DNA of 64,000 nt from Morinoia aosen (taxonomy: Eukaryota; Arthropoda; Malacostraca; Amphipoda; Talitridae). Made by a program: the position numbers and the translations under genes. Positions 10,308 to 20,542 of the stretch are shown in pieces; position 1 is the first letter of the stretch; every line of letters begins with the position of its first letter. Location of the stretch: the NCBI GenBank assembly GCA_030386875.1, contig CM059568.1:26716120-26780119 (forward strand). The letters run 5' to 3'. The notes under the pieces were generated by a model. The model was not told where the DNA came from and did not search any database. It was given only the letters and a program-made list of their open reading frames with translations.

Positions 10308-10859
10308 GTGTGCACACAAACCATGGCGACGGTCGGGAAACTAGGTGACTGCGGTGTGGAAGGGGCACAGCCGGAGCAGGTTCATGATAGTCCCCAGAAT
10401 ATTGAGATGACACGGCAGAGACGTGATGTGGCAGTAGCACACCCGGTGGTTGTTAAGATTGAGCAGTTACATGTTGATGGCCTAGTAGATACAGGCGCAT
10501 CAGCTTCTTTAATTACAGAAGAACTTCTCCATAAAATTCCGGGTGTTCAGGGAAAACTTCGCGTTTCCGCCGTTAGCAATATGGTAGGAATTTCGGGAAA
10601 CGAAATTAGAATAGAAGGTGAGATATACCTTACAGTAACGATTGGCAGAACTAAGTTCCCGAGGCATAGGTTTTTGGTGATGACTAAACCGGTACAGTCG
10701 TTCAGTTGTGTTTTGGGCTTAGATTTTCTTGATATCTTCAAACTAACGTTGAATGCAACAGACAGGACTTGGGAGAAAGGAAGTAGCTTCAAAGGTGGTG
10801 ACTTCGCGCAGGGCGGAATTCCCAGTTTTCAGTGCGGCAGAAGTGACTGTACCTTCTAG
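10308..10859 (+). pseudogene. gypsy A aspartic protease
   Basis: An open stretch of 183 residues holds the retropepsin signature: VDGLVDTGASASLI (catalytic D-T-G-A) and, about 75 residues on, VLGLDFLDIF, matching the I-L-G-x-D-x-L block of Ty3/gypsy proteases. The protease would cut the Gag-Pol polyprotein. The Harbinger insertion follows shortly downstream. Confidence 0.82.
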
Positions 10860-10934
10860 GCAGATGTTGTGTTTGTCCGCTCAAGTGAAGAGGGCACCAA
10901 ATAAATATGAAGGGTATACAGAGCCAGTCGTTAA

Positions 10935-10990
10935 GGGCTGATTCACGCCATACTGCCGGGCACGTGCCAGGCACATGCCAGGCACGCTCC
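10935..10990 (+). repeat. Harbinger left terminal inverted repeat
   Basis: The left end begins GGGCTGATTCACGCCATACT and continues into repeated GGCACGTGCC-like modules. It pairs with 12686-12737. Just inside, 11027-11067 and 11106-11144 form a further inverted pair (CACTAGCCGTGCC and GGCACGGCTAGTG), so the left end can fold into nested hairpins. Confidence 0.9.
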
Positions 10991-11246
10991 AGTCCACTAT
11001 TGTTTAATGTATTTCTAGGCAAGCATTCACACTAGCCGTGCCAGGCACGTGCCATGCCAGTCACAGTCCCGTACCGGTCGAGGCAAAAGATATTTTGACC
11101 GGGACGTGACTGGCACGGCATGTGCCTGGCACGGCTAGTGTGAACTAGCAACGGTTCAGTGACGTCCCAGACTTCATTTAAGGAGGAGTGGTGTTATAAA
11201 TTTCTGTGCCAGCGGCAATTGTTAGTTCCATGAACTTCCATCTATA

Positions 11247-11758
11247 ATGGAAAATTCTGACGTCTCAATGCTGTGGGATCATGCAAAAGGTAAGTAAACA
11301 ATTGAATTAAGAATGAAACTTTATTTATCAGTTATATAAACAAAATTCGCGCATGTTAACTTTGATATTAATGTTGGTTTATAATCTTTAAAGTTATCTG
11401 TGTCATTTCCCCTGCATATACTCAAATTGAGTTTTGACAAAGTTCTTTACTTTCGGTGTTAATCACGTTGACATATAGAGAAACTATGCATAAGTTTAAT
11501 GCACAATATATTGAAACATTACATGACATGTGACCCTAAGCACACCATATGCTTTCAGATGAAATGCTAATTGAAGCTGTGAAGCTGAAACCTGAATTGT
11601 ACGATCTTAGATCTCCACACTACAGTGATGCGGTGGCCAAACGAAGAACTTGGACAGAAATGGGCCAGCAGTGGGTTTTGAAGCTATATAAAAATATACC
11701 TCTAGCAGTTGGAAAAATGATTTATGTTATAAGTTTAACTTGCGTTTCATTAAGATGA
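11247..11758 (+). CDS. Harbinger-associated MADF-domain protein (two exons, 3' end lost)
   Basis: Exon 1 (11247-11289) begins ATG and reads MENSDVSMLWDHAK; it is followed by a consensus donor GTAAGT at 11290. The acceptor GCTTTCAG ends at 11558. Joined, the frame is kept (G plus AT gives Asp) and continues DEMLIEAVKLKPELYDLRSP and YSDAVAKRRTWTEMG, a typical MADF/Myb-SANT-like start (aromatic and Leu spacing, Trp at the end). In Harbinger elements this partner protein binds DNA and helps the transposase enter the nucleus. After about 11670 the frame loses family character and stops at 11758, so the 3' part is missing or another intron starts there. Confidence 0.7.
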
Positions 11759-11759
11759 A

Positions 11760-12290
11760 TTAGCTAATGTTCAGATGAAAAGGGAAAACGTTTATTTTGT
11801 AAAATAAAATAGAACATTCGATTGTTCAAATGGAAAGAAATACTGTTTATGTTTTAGTTCAATGTTCAATTTTAGGGTTTATTTGCTTCCCAAGAAAATG
11901 AAATATAACGTCTTCAAATGGAAAATAATAAACCTTTATTTTATAAATTTTGTTTGCACAGCCCTCAATTAGAGCAAGACATATCGCAAAGGGAATGGAA
12001 ATAGCTGCATGCTGTGTATTTTTATCTTAATCATTGTAAATGCATAAAACACTCACGATAAACAAAATATGTAGCTTTAAGTACGAAAGTAATGTGTATA
12101 ATAACAAAGTGCTCAGGAAATAATAATGATACATAAAACAAATAAAGTAACTTATTGACAGGAGGTTCTAAATTTCGAATTGAATTCACTCAAACCTATT
12201 CTAATTTTTCGTTGGGAAAAAATAATGTGTCAAAATTTGTAGGTCACTATAATTAAATGTTAAGATAAAATGGGGAGTTACATATTTCTC
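11760..12290. other. Non-coding interior of the Harbinger element
   Basis: AT-rich sequence between the two gene remnants. I see no exon with MADF or DDE character on either strand. The missing transposase catalytic region would be expected here, which fits internal loss. Confidence 0.6.
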
Positions 12291-12500
12291 TTACCTTATA
12301 CATACAGCTAGATTTTCTCTGGGAGTGATTGCTTCTCTGTAGGGCGTATTTGCTCTTTCCAGCTCATGTTGAATTTTTGATAGAATTTCTTCAAAAGTTC
12401 CAATATTCATCCGAAAATAGTTGAAAAATTTGCTTTCATCATCAATGAGACATTGGTACAACGTGTGGAACTCTCCTTCACTTTTACTGCTTTCCAGCAT
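12291..12500 (-). pseudogene. PIF/Harbinger transposase, N-terminal exon only
   Basis: The segment contains EGEFHTLYQCL, DDESKFFNYFRMNIGTFEEIL and PRENLAVCIR, which match the conserved N-terminal block of Harbinger transposases (G-E-F, F-F-x-Y-F-R-M, P-R-x-x-L-A-V). A donor, AAG followed by GTAAGA, lies at its end (12290). A basic stretch ahead of it (12500-12560, rich in Lys and Arg) probably also belongs to the protein, but its frame is disturbed in an A-rich run. No DDE catalytic exon follows on the minus strand. Confidence 0.75.
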
Positions 12501-12685
12501 TAGATGAATCCTCCGTTCCCTTTTTTTCCTTTCCTTTCTTTCTCTTCATCATCTAGAGCAACAGCAATAACTACCAAATCGGAGTGAAAAAAATCACACA
12601 TTCTTCACAAGTGATGATGCAAAAGGGACTGATTCGTGCACGGCGACCGAGCCGAACATGTGAACACATCAGGCAGGGAACGGGC

Positions 12686-12737
12686 CGTGCCTGGCATGTG
12701 CCTGGGACGTGCCCGGCAGTATGGTGTGAATCAGCCC
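12686..12737 (-). repeat. Harbinger right terminal inverted repeat
   Basis: Read on the minus strand it begins GGGCTGATTCACACCATACT and continues GCCGGGCACGTCCCAGGCAC, matching the left end with only two or three changes. It is followed by the TAA duplication at 12738-12740. Confidence 0.9.
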
Positions 12738-12740
12738 TAA

Positions 12741-14350
12741 TGGGACTCGTCTATTGATGGTAGCTTCATCAGTAAATGTAGTAGACAATGAGCATATTCG
12801 AGTAGAAGTGATGAACCCGTTTGACAGCGATGTGGAGTCAGCCAAGCACATAAGACTTGGTACTTTGGTGGCTTTGTGTCGGGAAGAAGTAGAGGATGAA
12901 GAGATTGACAGTGTGACGGGTGGCCATAGCTTGGACGGTACAGATCTGACTTCGGAACAAAGGAAGATAGTAGCTGCACTGATGCCTGCACATAAAGACA
13001 TTTTTGCGACAGATGAGGCAGACGTGGGGTGTACCGAGACAGTGAGGCACCATATAGATGTTCAGGGTGCAGCGCCTGTGAAACAAAGAAATAAAAGTTA
13101 CCCGGGGCCATGAAAAAGGAAATCGACCTAGAGGTAAAACTATTAGCGGAAAAAAGTATTATTGAACCTTCAAAGTCAGCATGATCGTCTCCGTTAGTAC
13201 CAGTTAGGAAGAAGAACGGAAAGCTAAGACTTTGTGTTGACTTTAGAATGTTGAACAGTTTGACCAAACCAGACAGTTTTCCGCTGCCTCATATAGGGGA
13301 TACGATAAATAAACTTTCAGGAAATTACTATTTTTCGACGCTGGACTTGAAGTCGGGATATTATCAGGTATCCCTGACTGAATCTTCTCGAGAGCTGACT
13401 GCTTTCTCTACTGGTACATAACTGTACCAATTTACTAGACTTCCGTTTGGGGTATGCAACGGCCCGGCTACGTTCTCACGGCTAATAAGCTTGGTAATTA
13501 AGGGGTTACCGAGTGACTCTGTACAGGCTTACCGTGACGATATTCTGGTCGATAGTGAGACGTTTGCGGAGCATGTCCAGGCGCTGGAGAAGGTGTTCGG
13601 TCGGCTTCGGGTTCAAGAGCTCAAGCTGAACTTGGAAAAATGCTGCTTGTTTCAAGAGCAGGTCGATTACTTGGGACACTCTGTTGGTAGACTGGGCGTG
13701 AGTCCGCTAGAGAAGAATGTTGGGGCGATCCAAGAGTTCCTGGTGCTACGAACGGTGCGACAGTTAAGATCATTCCTGGGCATGGTGAACTATTATAAGA
13801 GCGTTATAGAGGACTCTGCAAATTTGCTACACCCCCTATACCAGGCGTCATCCACCGGGAAATGGGAATGGACTGGCGAGTGCCAGCAAGCGTTTGAGGA
13901 CGCGAAAACCGCAATGGTGACCGCTCCAATTCTAGCATACCCAGACTTTGTGACTGGACAACCATTCGTGTTGACGACTGATGCTAATGGATGGGGAGCG
14001 GGCGCAGTGTTGTCTCAGATGTAAGGCGGTCAGGAGAGAGTAATTGGGTACGCCGGGGTCAGTTTTAATAAAGCCCAAATGAGATACAGCGCGACCGACA
14101 AAGAACTATCAGCAATTAGGTTTGCAGTAAATCATTTCAGAATTTACTTGAGTGGTAGGAAATATGTGATTAGGGCGGAGCATCAGCCCCTGATATACCT
14201 AAACAATATGAAACGTACCGACGACCGACTGATGAGGACGTTAGCTGACTTGGCTATCGGCTGGTATAGCATTGAGTATGTGCCCGGGAAAACTAATGTA
14301 GTCGCTGACTGTCTGTCCCATGTGAATTTTCCTTGGCGAGTTACAGAGGG
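12741..14350 (+). pseudogene. pol: gypsy A reverse transcriptase and RNase H
   Basis: From 12754 the pre-RT region reads SEQRKIVAALMPAHKDIFA. RT blocks follow (LRLCVDFRMLN, TLDLKSGYYQV, LPFGVCNGPATFSRL). The palm motif lies in AYRDDILV, followed by the thumb (KLNLEKCCLFQEQVDYLGHSV, LRSFLGMVNYYKSVI) and RNase H (VLTTDANGWGAGAVLSQM, YSATDKELSAIRFA, IRAEHQPLIYL). This is typical Ty3/gypsy order. It is broken in several places. Confidence 0.82.
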
Positions 14351-14571
14351 AGACGAAGATGCTCCAGAGCCAGAATTTGGGAAATACCAGGTAACCGAAG
14401 TAGAGGGGGGCCCAAATTCCTCATTTGTGGCGTTGAGCCGAGCCTCGGGTCCGGGAGACGCGTTGACGCTCCGAGAGCAGGCTATAGATAGATTATTGCA
14501 GGAACCCAAAGCATTCGGTAGAACTGGTAAGGCCGCGGATCGTAGGATGATATTGAGTTGGAAAAATTCTG

Positions 14572-15424
14572 ATGTTTTCCCTCCATGGGAGGCTCTGGTG
14601 GCGTTTGCAGTTATTTGAATTGAGAGTGGAGGAAGTTTGCAAGCCAGGCGGGCTGGTTGTTACTAATCCTGTGGGAAAGAAGGGAACTGTTGAACTGGAG
14701 TGCAAAGGGTGCGTGCATTTTAATATTATTACAGCATGTACACCATCGGGAAGGGTCAATATGGCAGCACCACAAAGGCAGTTTAGCCAGGAGGGTACTC
14801 ACCAGTTGGCTGACCTCAGATTAGGAGAGGAATTAGAAAAGTTTACATCGCACCAGCTGCAGGATCAGAGGTTGGTGAGGGTACGCGAGGCTCTGGAAGG
14901 GAAGGAAAAACACCCAGCATTAGGACAACTGAGACGACATTTCGATAAATTAATGATACATAGCGGTGCCATATGTTACAAATGCGAGCTAGGGGGTGAG
15001 GAAAAGTTCCTACCAGTGGTACCAGACAGTCAATTAAAGGGCTTAGTTAGACAGTTCCATGAACATGTAGCACATGCGAGGCAGACTGAGGTCGTCAAGG
15101 CATTTCGTCGGTGTTATTTTCATCCTAGCCCATACAAGCTCATCAAGAAGGTGATAAGAGAATGTCGTACGTGCCAATTGCATAAAGGAGCAAGTCCGTA
15201 AGACTGCCCGTTGTACGGGATGAGTGCTAGATGCACGGCGCCGTATGATATTTATGCGGTGGATCTTATTGAATTGCCACGTACACCTAGAGGACATATA
15301 GGGCTGCTGGTGGGTATTGATTTATACTCAAAGTTGGGCCATGCTATACCTATACGCTCAAAAGCTGCGTCGGGGGTTGCCCGTGCATTACAGTATGGTA
15401 TTTTGGCTAGTTGCCCTAGGACCC
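14572..15424 (+). pseudogene. pol: gypsy A integrase, first part
   Basis: The zinc-finger region reads FHEHVAHARQTEVVKAFRRC, followed by CRTCQLHKG. The beginning of the integrase core follows, with its first catalytic Asp in IYAVDLIELPR and the strand LLVGIDLYSKLGHAIPI. The domain is then interrupted by gypsy element B at 15425 and resumes at 20543. Confidence 0.8.
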
Positions 15425-15824
15425 TGTTATAGATCATAGACGGAGGTATAATATTAGTACACCCCATCAAGACACAAATAACACATCAATAGACAAATGC
15501 AATGACACATCAATTTAGGTAAATAGTTCACTCACCTCTTGGGTACCTTAACTTAAATACTCTATTCCTAAACCTGTGGCTAGTGAGAGTAGAGCTGAGA
15601 TAGGTGGGAAATATATAGAATAGAGTAGAATAGAATTAGTACATTAGTTTAGAAATTAAGAAGTTAGATACCAAACACAGTAGGTAATTATATACGCACT
15701 CGGTCAACATTTACTTGTTGTTGAACCCGAGGCCACTAGCAGACTGACTTGCGAGTGTTGCTCTCTCGAGCGTTGCCAACTTTTGGTCTCTCTAACTAGA
15801 ACTTACACTACTCGCTATATTACA
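15425..15824 (-). repeat. LTR of gypsy B (3' LTR in element orientation)
   Basis: 400 bp, beginning TGTTATAGATC and ending CTATATTACA on the plus strand, almost identical to 20143-20542. The purine tract lies just right of it on the minus strand. Confidence 0.97.
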
Positions 15825-15889
15825 CCCCTCCCTCCTTAATTAGAAACCCCTCCCTGTATCCCCAGTCCCCTTATTCAATATAGTCAATC

Positions 15890-16093
15890 CTAAAAGTCCA
15901 TTCTCACCACAGGCTTCCGAGCCCGGGTAGACCTGCGTGAGATGCTAGCACTTGGAGGCTCGTGCATCCTAGCCTCCTGGGTGGGAATCGGGTACTCAGG
16001 TGTTTCGGAGTCGGGTTCATTGGTCGGAGGTGGTGGGTATGAATTTTGAGCAGGTTGTGGAAACACAACGGTTTCCTCCGTAGGTTGTTCCAA
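15890..16093 (-). CDS. gypsy B Pol C-terminal tail
   Basis: A Pro-rich, acidic segment ending RRSTRARKPVVRMDF, the usual end of Pol in this gypsy group (basic S-T-R-x-R-K-P motif). It lies just before the purine tract and LTR. No chromodomain is visible. Confidence 0.65.
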   Translation of the reverse strand: MEQPTEETVVFPQPAQNSYPPPPTNEPDSETPEYPIPTQEARMHEPPSASISRRSTRARKPVVRMDF

Positions 16094-16216
16094 GGGTTCA
16101 GGGATGGTGTTCGAGGTGGTAATAACTTGGTCCTGGTGTCGACGAACGACCTCTCCCCCCTTCAGTTGGCACTTGTAGGATACCGGGCCTGTTTTCTCAA
16201 TGGTGGTAGCAGGGGT

Positions 16217-18571
16217 CTATTTTGGGGAACCCGGCGTGTATTGACGGACCATCACAGGTGACTCCGGTGGAATGTCAACCGCGCGAGACCCTGGGTGGTA
16301 TCTTTTCTGAGCGTCCTGGCGTTGAGCAACTTTGGACGCGATTGCTTCTGACGGCCAAAGCAGATCAAGACGAGAGCGGACTTTCCTGCCTAACATCAGT
16401 TCGGCGGGCGTAACACCTGTTGTCGTGTGGGGTGTTAGCCGGTAGTTGAACAGGAACCTGTCTAGTGCTAGGCGTAGGGGTTCCGTTGACTTTCGTATAT
16501 TCTTCTTGAACGTTTGTACCATGCGCTCTGCCAGTCCATTAGTTGAAGGGTGGTATGGTACGCTCGTAATATGTCGCATACCACATGCCTTCACAAATTC
16601 TTGGAATTCAGCCGATGTGAAACACGTTGCGTTGTCCGAAACAATTGTTACTGGGAATCCTAATGTCGCAAAAGTGTGTTTCAGGCACGAGATCGTTTCG
16701 CTAGAGGTTGTAGTAGATGTGGGAAAAATTTCAACCCACTTAGAGTGTGCATCCACGATCACTAGATAGTATTTTCCATCCATTGGGCCCGCGTAGTCAA
16801 TGTGTATGCGATGCCAAGGCTTCGCAGGCCATTCCCACGGATGGAGTTCAGCTTTCGTTGGTGCAGCTCGAGTGCTCAGGCACTCGCTGCATGACTTAGT
16901 CGTTTCTTCTAGATCTTTGTCCAGCAGCGGCCACCATACATAGCTGCGAGCTAACTCCTTCATCCTGGATGATCCAGCATGGCCAGAGTGAAGTTCGTCC
17001 ACAATGGCTTGTCTGAGAGCTTGGGGTACAATAATTCTTGCTCCCCAGAGCACACAGCCATTTTGTGTGGACAATTCGTCTCGCCTCCTAGTATACGGAG
17101 CGAGATCAGGGTCACCAATTACCGTCGAAGGCCAGCCTACTTGGCAGTATTTGTATACCTTTGAAAGTACTGGGTCCCTTAGGGTGCTATCGCGGATGTG
17201 GGTGCTGGTGACTGGAGCTGACTCGAGGAAGTTTACTAAGGACGCCCATTCCGCAGGAATAGGTGTGGCTTGCTCGGGAGTTGTCAAGGGTAGACGACTG
17301 AGAGCATCAGCCGTGCCCAACAGCACGCCAGACCGGTGACGCAAGGTGAACGCGTAGGACTGCAGTAGTAAAGCCCACCTTTGAATGCGCCCGGATGCCA
17401 TGGGAGGAATGCTTCTTCCCGGATCAAATAGTCCTAACAAAGGTTTGTGGTCCGTAACCACAGTGAAATCCTGTCCCCACAGGTAGCAATGAAATTTTCG
17501 AAGTGCGAACACCATAGCTAGGGCTTCTTTCTCAGTTTGAGAGTAGTTGCGTTCTGTGGCTGTTAGAGTTCGGGAGGCAAAATAGGCGGGGCGTTCAATC
17601 CCATCAATAAGGTGACACAGCACCGCTCCCACACCATACGCACTACTGTCAGCCACTACCACTATGGTTTTCTGAGGGTCAAAGTGGACTAGAGTCTGAG
17701 AGTCCAGGAGGGCTTGTTTAGATTTCTGGAAAGCTCTCTCCTGACTTGCATCCCATTTCCAAGGGGTTTTATCCCTCAGTAAGGTATTTAGGGGCTCCAG
17801 CATGGTTGCAGATGATTTTAGAAATTTCCTATAGAAATTTAACAGCCCAAGGTAGGCTCTCAGTTGAGTCACATTAGCAGGAGCTGGTGCCTTCTGGATT
17901 GCTGCTACCTTCTCTGCAGTGGGGTGCAATCCATCCTTGTCAATAAGGTATCCAAGGTAGGACACCTGTGGCACTCCAATTTGGCATTTATCCATTTTCA
18001 GTTTTAGCCCTGCCTCCTGTAGTTTAGATAAGACTTGATAGAGACGCTTGTTGTGCTTTTGCTCATTAGTGGCACTCACCAGGACGTCATCCAGGTAGCA
18101 GAACACTCCTGGGAGGCCCTGCAATAGTCCTTTCATGGCACGCTGAAAGATTCCAGGTGCGGACGCAATTCCAGAGCTGAGACGGTTGTAGGCAAATAAA
18201 CCTCTGTGGGTGTTTATTACCGTGAGTTCCTTGGAGTCTTCATCCAAGGGTAGTTGAGCGTATGCCTGAGACATATCTAGCTTAGAGTATAGAACTCCTC
18301 CTGCTAACCCGCTAAATAGATCTTCCACTCTGGGTATAGGGTAGGTATCAAGCCTAGTGGCTCTGTTGACGGTTAGTTTGTAGTCCCCACATATTCTGAT
18401 GCTTTGATCAGCCTTGAGCACAGGGACGATAGCCGCTGCCCATCTTGAGTACTGTACAGGGGTGAGGATACCTTCCTGCACCAGTCTATCAAGTTCTGCC
18501 TCCACCTTAGGTCTCAGTGTGTAAGGCACGTTCCTGGCCTTACAAAACTTTGGTGGTACGGCTGGATCCAC
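16217..18571 (-). CDS. pol: gypsy B pol: RT, RNase H, integrase (784 residues)
   Basis: One long open frame holds the whole replication set. RT: ELDRLVQEGILTPV, WAAAIVPVLKADQSIRICGD, SKLDMSQAYAQL, SGIASAPGIFQRAM and CYLDDVLVS (palm Asp pair). RNase H: VVVADSSAYGVGAVLCHL, TEKEALAMVFALRKF and VTDHKPLLGL. Integrase: zinc finger HSGHAGSSRMKELARSYVWW to CSEC, core Asp in HIDYAGPMDG, second Asp in IVSDNATCFTS, Glu in STNGLAERMVQTFKKN. Family is Ty3/gypsy, similar to K02A2.6-type insect elements. It is the least damaged gypsy pol in the window. Confidence 0.93.
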   Translation of the reverse strand: MDPAVPPKFCKARNVPYTLRPKVEAELDRLVQEGILTPVQYSRWAAAIVPVLKADQSIRICGDYKLTVNRATRLDTYPIPRVEDLFSGLAGGVLYSKLDMSQAYAQLPLDEDSKELTVINTHRGLFAYNRLSSGIASAPGIFQRAMKGLLQGLPGVFCYLDDVLVSATNEQKHNKRLYQVLSKLQEAGLKLKMDKCQIGVPQVSYLGYLIDKDGLHPTAEKVAAIQKAPAPANVTQLRAYLGLLNFYRKFLKSSATMLEPLNTLLRDKTPWKWDASQERAFQKSKQALLDSQTLVHFDPQKTIVVVADSSAYGVGAVLCHLIDGIERPAYFASRTLTATERNYSQTEKEALAMVFALRKFHCYLWGQDFTVVTDHKPLLGLFDPGRSIPPMASGRIQRWALLLQSYAFTLRHRSGVLLGTADALSRLPLTTPEQATPIPAEWASLVNFLESAPVTSTHIRDSTLRDPVLSKVYKYCQVGWPSTVIGDPDLAPYTRRRDELSTQNGCVLWGARIIVPQALRQAIVDELHSGHAGSSRMKELARSYVWWPLLDKDLEETTKSCSECLSTRAAPTKAELHPWEWPAKPWHRIHIDYAGPMDGKYYLVIVDAHSKWVEIFPTSTTTSSETISCLKHTFATLGFPVTIVSDNATCFTSAEFQEFVKACGMRHITSVPYHPSTNGLAERMVQTFKKNIRKSTEPLRLALDRFLFNYRLTPHTTTGVTPAELMLGRKVRSRLDLLWPSEAIASKVAQRQDAQKRYHPGSRAVDIPPESPVMVRQYTPGSPK

Positions 18572-18603
18572 TTCTATTATGAAATTCCTTCCCTTAAAGC
18601 AAC

Positions 18604-19137
18604 CTAGACCTGGTTGAAAAAGGTCGGGGAATTTTTTGCTAACTCTTCAGGGCAAGTGATCAATTTGTTGACCTCATTTGCTACTATAGTTAGCCCAAGG
18701 GAATCAATCAGGTCCCTACCCAGCAAAGCTGACCCCTCCCTGCCTACAATCACAATAGTTGCTAGCTGAGGAACCATATTACCAGATTCACGCTGGATGT
18801 TAGCCCTAATCTCCCCACAAATCACTAGTGGGGTTCCCCCATAAGTCCTAAGCTTAACATCAGAAGGTCTCAGCTCGGGTCTTGACTTAGCTGGTATTTT
18901 TGAGTAGGTGGCCATTGAAAGGATAGACCTGGCAGCACCTGTATCTACCTCCATCTCTAACGGCACACCATTTAGTAACAATTTTATTTTGATTGGGGGT
19001 TTCATTTCCTCGGCTAAAGAAAATATTTCCCCATAGCATCCTTGATTGGGGGCTGGGTAGTCTGCACTGGTTCCGTTGCTAGTTCCATTAGGGTTAGGGT
19101 GGTTTTCCCTCCCCCTTTTTTCATGCATAGCATGCAC
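18604..19137 (-). CDS. gypsy B aspartic protease region
   Basis: The open stretch carries MEVDTGAARSILS (D-T-G-A catalytic block) and ALLGRDLIDSLGL (second block), separated by about 75 residues, as in Ty3/gypsy retropepsins. It lies between gag and the long pol frame. Confidence 0.85.
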   Translation of the reverse strand: MHAMHEKRGRENHPNPNGTSNGTSADYPAPNQGCYGEIFSLAEEMKPPIKIKLLLNGVPLEMEVDTGAARSILSMATYSKIPAKSRPELRPSDVKLRTYGGTPLVICGEIRANIQRESGNMVPQLATIVIVGREGSALLGRDLIDSLGLTIVANEVNKLITCPEELAKNSPTFFNQV

Positions 19138-19199
19138 AAAATAATTTTTGTTGCCTTTATCAGATTTCTGCCCTTTTGTTAGTTTGAAACAACATTTTT

Positions 19200-19964
19200 T
19201 TAAATGACCTTTTCGACCACAGCCATGACAATCCTGTCTTTATAGGGGTAATCTCTACGCCAGTGCAAACCACCACAGCCGCTGCATGCTGATTTGGTGC
19301 TAGCTTGTGCCTGAGTCTTGCCCTGAGGCTTGTACGCAGTTTGCTTAACTCTGCTCTGACCTACATTTAGAATTGAATTTGGTTGCCTCAACCCCACTGT
19401 TTCTCTCAGTGTGGTTTCTTTAGCAGTAGCTAGACCCATGGCCTTTTGCCATGTCAGGCCAGCTTCATTCAGCAAGCAATTTTGAATTTCATTACTGGAC
19501 ACACCCAAAATGAAACGATCTAGAAGGGTCTCTTCTAGCACTTCCTGTTTGAAATTACAGGTATTAGAGAGGGCTTTCAAGCTAGCCACAAAATCAGCAA
19601 TGCTTTCCCCTTGTCTCTGGTTCCGCTTATGGAACCTAAACCTCTCAAAGATCTGATTTCTTGTCGGCTTAAAATGCCGTCTCAATGCTTCCACAATCTC
19701 GTCATAAGTAGCATCAAGGACTTTTTACGGAGACATAAGGTCTTTGATCAACCTAGCAATTTTAGGACCCACTAGTAAAATTAGTGATGGGGCTTTTTCT
19801 TTTTCCCCTATTTTGTTTATTACAAAATAGCAGTGTAATCTAGTTTCATAGTCTCCAAATTCTTCCTCTAAAGGATTAAATTCTCCCACTGAACCTATCA
19901 ATGGCATGTTGAATTTTTTTAGTAAGTCACACACACTGTGAAAAAGTAAAAAAAAAAATTTCAC
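19200..19964 (-). pseudogene. gag: gypsy B gag
   Basis: The first part begins MPLIGSVGEFNPLEEEFGDY, a start typical of this gypsy group. The second has the capsid block HFKPTRNQIFERFRFHKRNQ, GESIADFVASLKALSNTCNF and LLDRFILGVSS. A zinc-knuckle-like CSGCGGLHWRRDYPYK stands at its end. The whole resembles the Gag of K02A2.6-like Ty3/gypsy elements. It is broken. Confidence 0.82.
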
Positions 19965-20142
19965 AGCACAAATAGTACAATCAATTGATCAATTCTGAGT
20001 TTCTTCACTAGTTTAGCCAGTCTAGCACCACCAGTGAGCAGAACAACAAAAAAAATTTCAATAGGCAAATTCTATGTTCCCTCACTAGTCACTACCACTT
20101 AGTCACTTCCAGCAGTTCTACCAAATTCTCGTCGCCACTTTG

Positions 20143-20542
20143 TGTTATAGATCATAGACGGAGGTATAATATTAGTACACCCCATCAAGACACAAATAAC
20201 ACATCAATAGACAAATGCTATGACACATCAATTTAGGTAAATAGTTCATTCACCTCTTGGGTACCTTAACTTAAATACTCTATTCCTAAGCCTGTGGCTA
20301 GTGAGAGTAGAGCGGAGATAGGTGGGAAATATATAGAATAGAGAAGAATAGAATTTGTACATTAGTTTAGAAATTAAGAAGTTAGATACCAACCACAGTA
20401 GGTAATTATATACACACTCGGTCAACATTTACTTGTTGTTGAACCCGAGGCCACAAGCAGACTGACTTGCGAGTGTTGCTCTCTCGAGCGTTGCCAACTT
20501 TTGGTCTCTCTAACTAGAACTTACACTACTCGCTATATTACA
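20143..20542 (-). repeat. LTR of gypsy B (5' LTR in element orientation)
   Basis: 400 bp, same ends as 15425-15824. The minus-strand sequence leaving this LTR toward gag starts CAAAGTGGCGACGAG, a usual primer-binding region for this group. Confidence 0.97.

Larger units (their letters stand above)
10935..12737. mobile_element. PIF/Harbinger DNA transposon, internally shortened
   Basis: The two ends are inverted repeats of at least 50 bp that begin GGGCTGATTCAC and then read (A/G)CCATACTGCCGGGCACGT, with few mismatches. The flanking TAA at 10932-10934 and 12738-12740 is the 3-bp TWA-type duplication typical of PIF/Harbinger. Inside are exons of the two genes usual for the superfamily in convergent arrangement: a MADF-type DNA-binding protein on plus and the start of the transposase on minus. 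The catalytic DDE part of the transposase is not found, so the 1.8-kb copy is a non-autonomous derivative. It inserted into gypsy A. Confidence 0.9.
15425..20542 (-). mobile_element. Ty3/gypsy retrotransposon B, near full length
   Basis: Both 400-bp LTRs are present, each TGTTATAG to TATTACA, flanked by the 5-bp duplication GACCC (15420-15424 and 20543-20547). Genes run on the minus strand: gag, protease, one long pol frame (RT, RNase H, integrase) and a short tail. The LTRs differ at roughly nine positions of 400 by eye, so the insertion is fairly young. It looks nearly whole, with a few breaks, mostly in gag. Primer-binding sequence: LTR end CA then CAAAGTGGCGACGAG; purine tract GGAGGGAGGGG next to the left LTR. 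It lies in the integrase of gypsy A. Confidence 0.95.

Noticed and set aside
11889-12290. Search for a DDE transposase exon between the MADF and transposase remnants
   Set aside because: No DDE-like motif or long frame was found on either strand.
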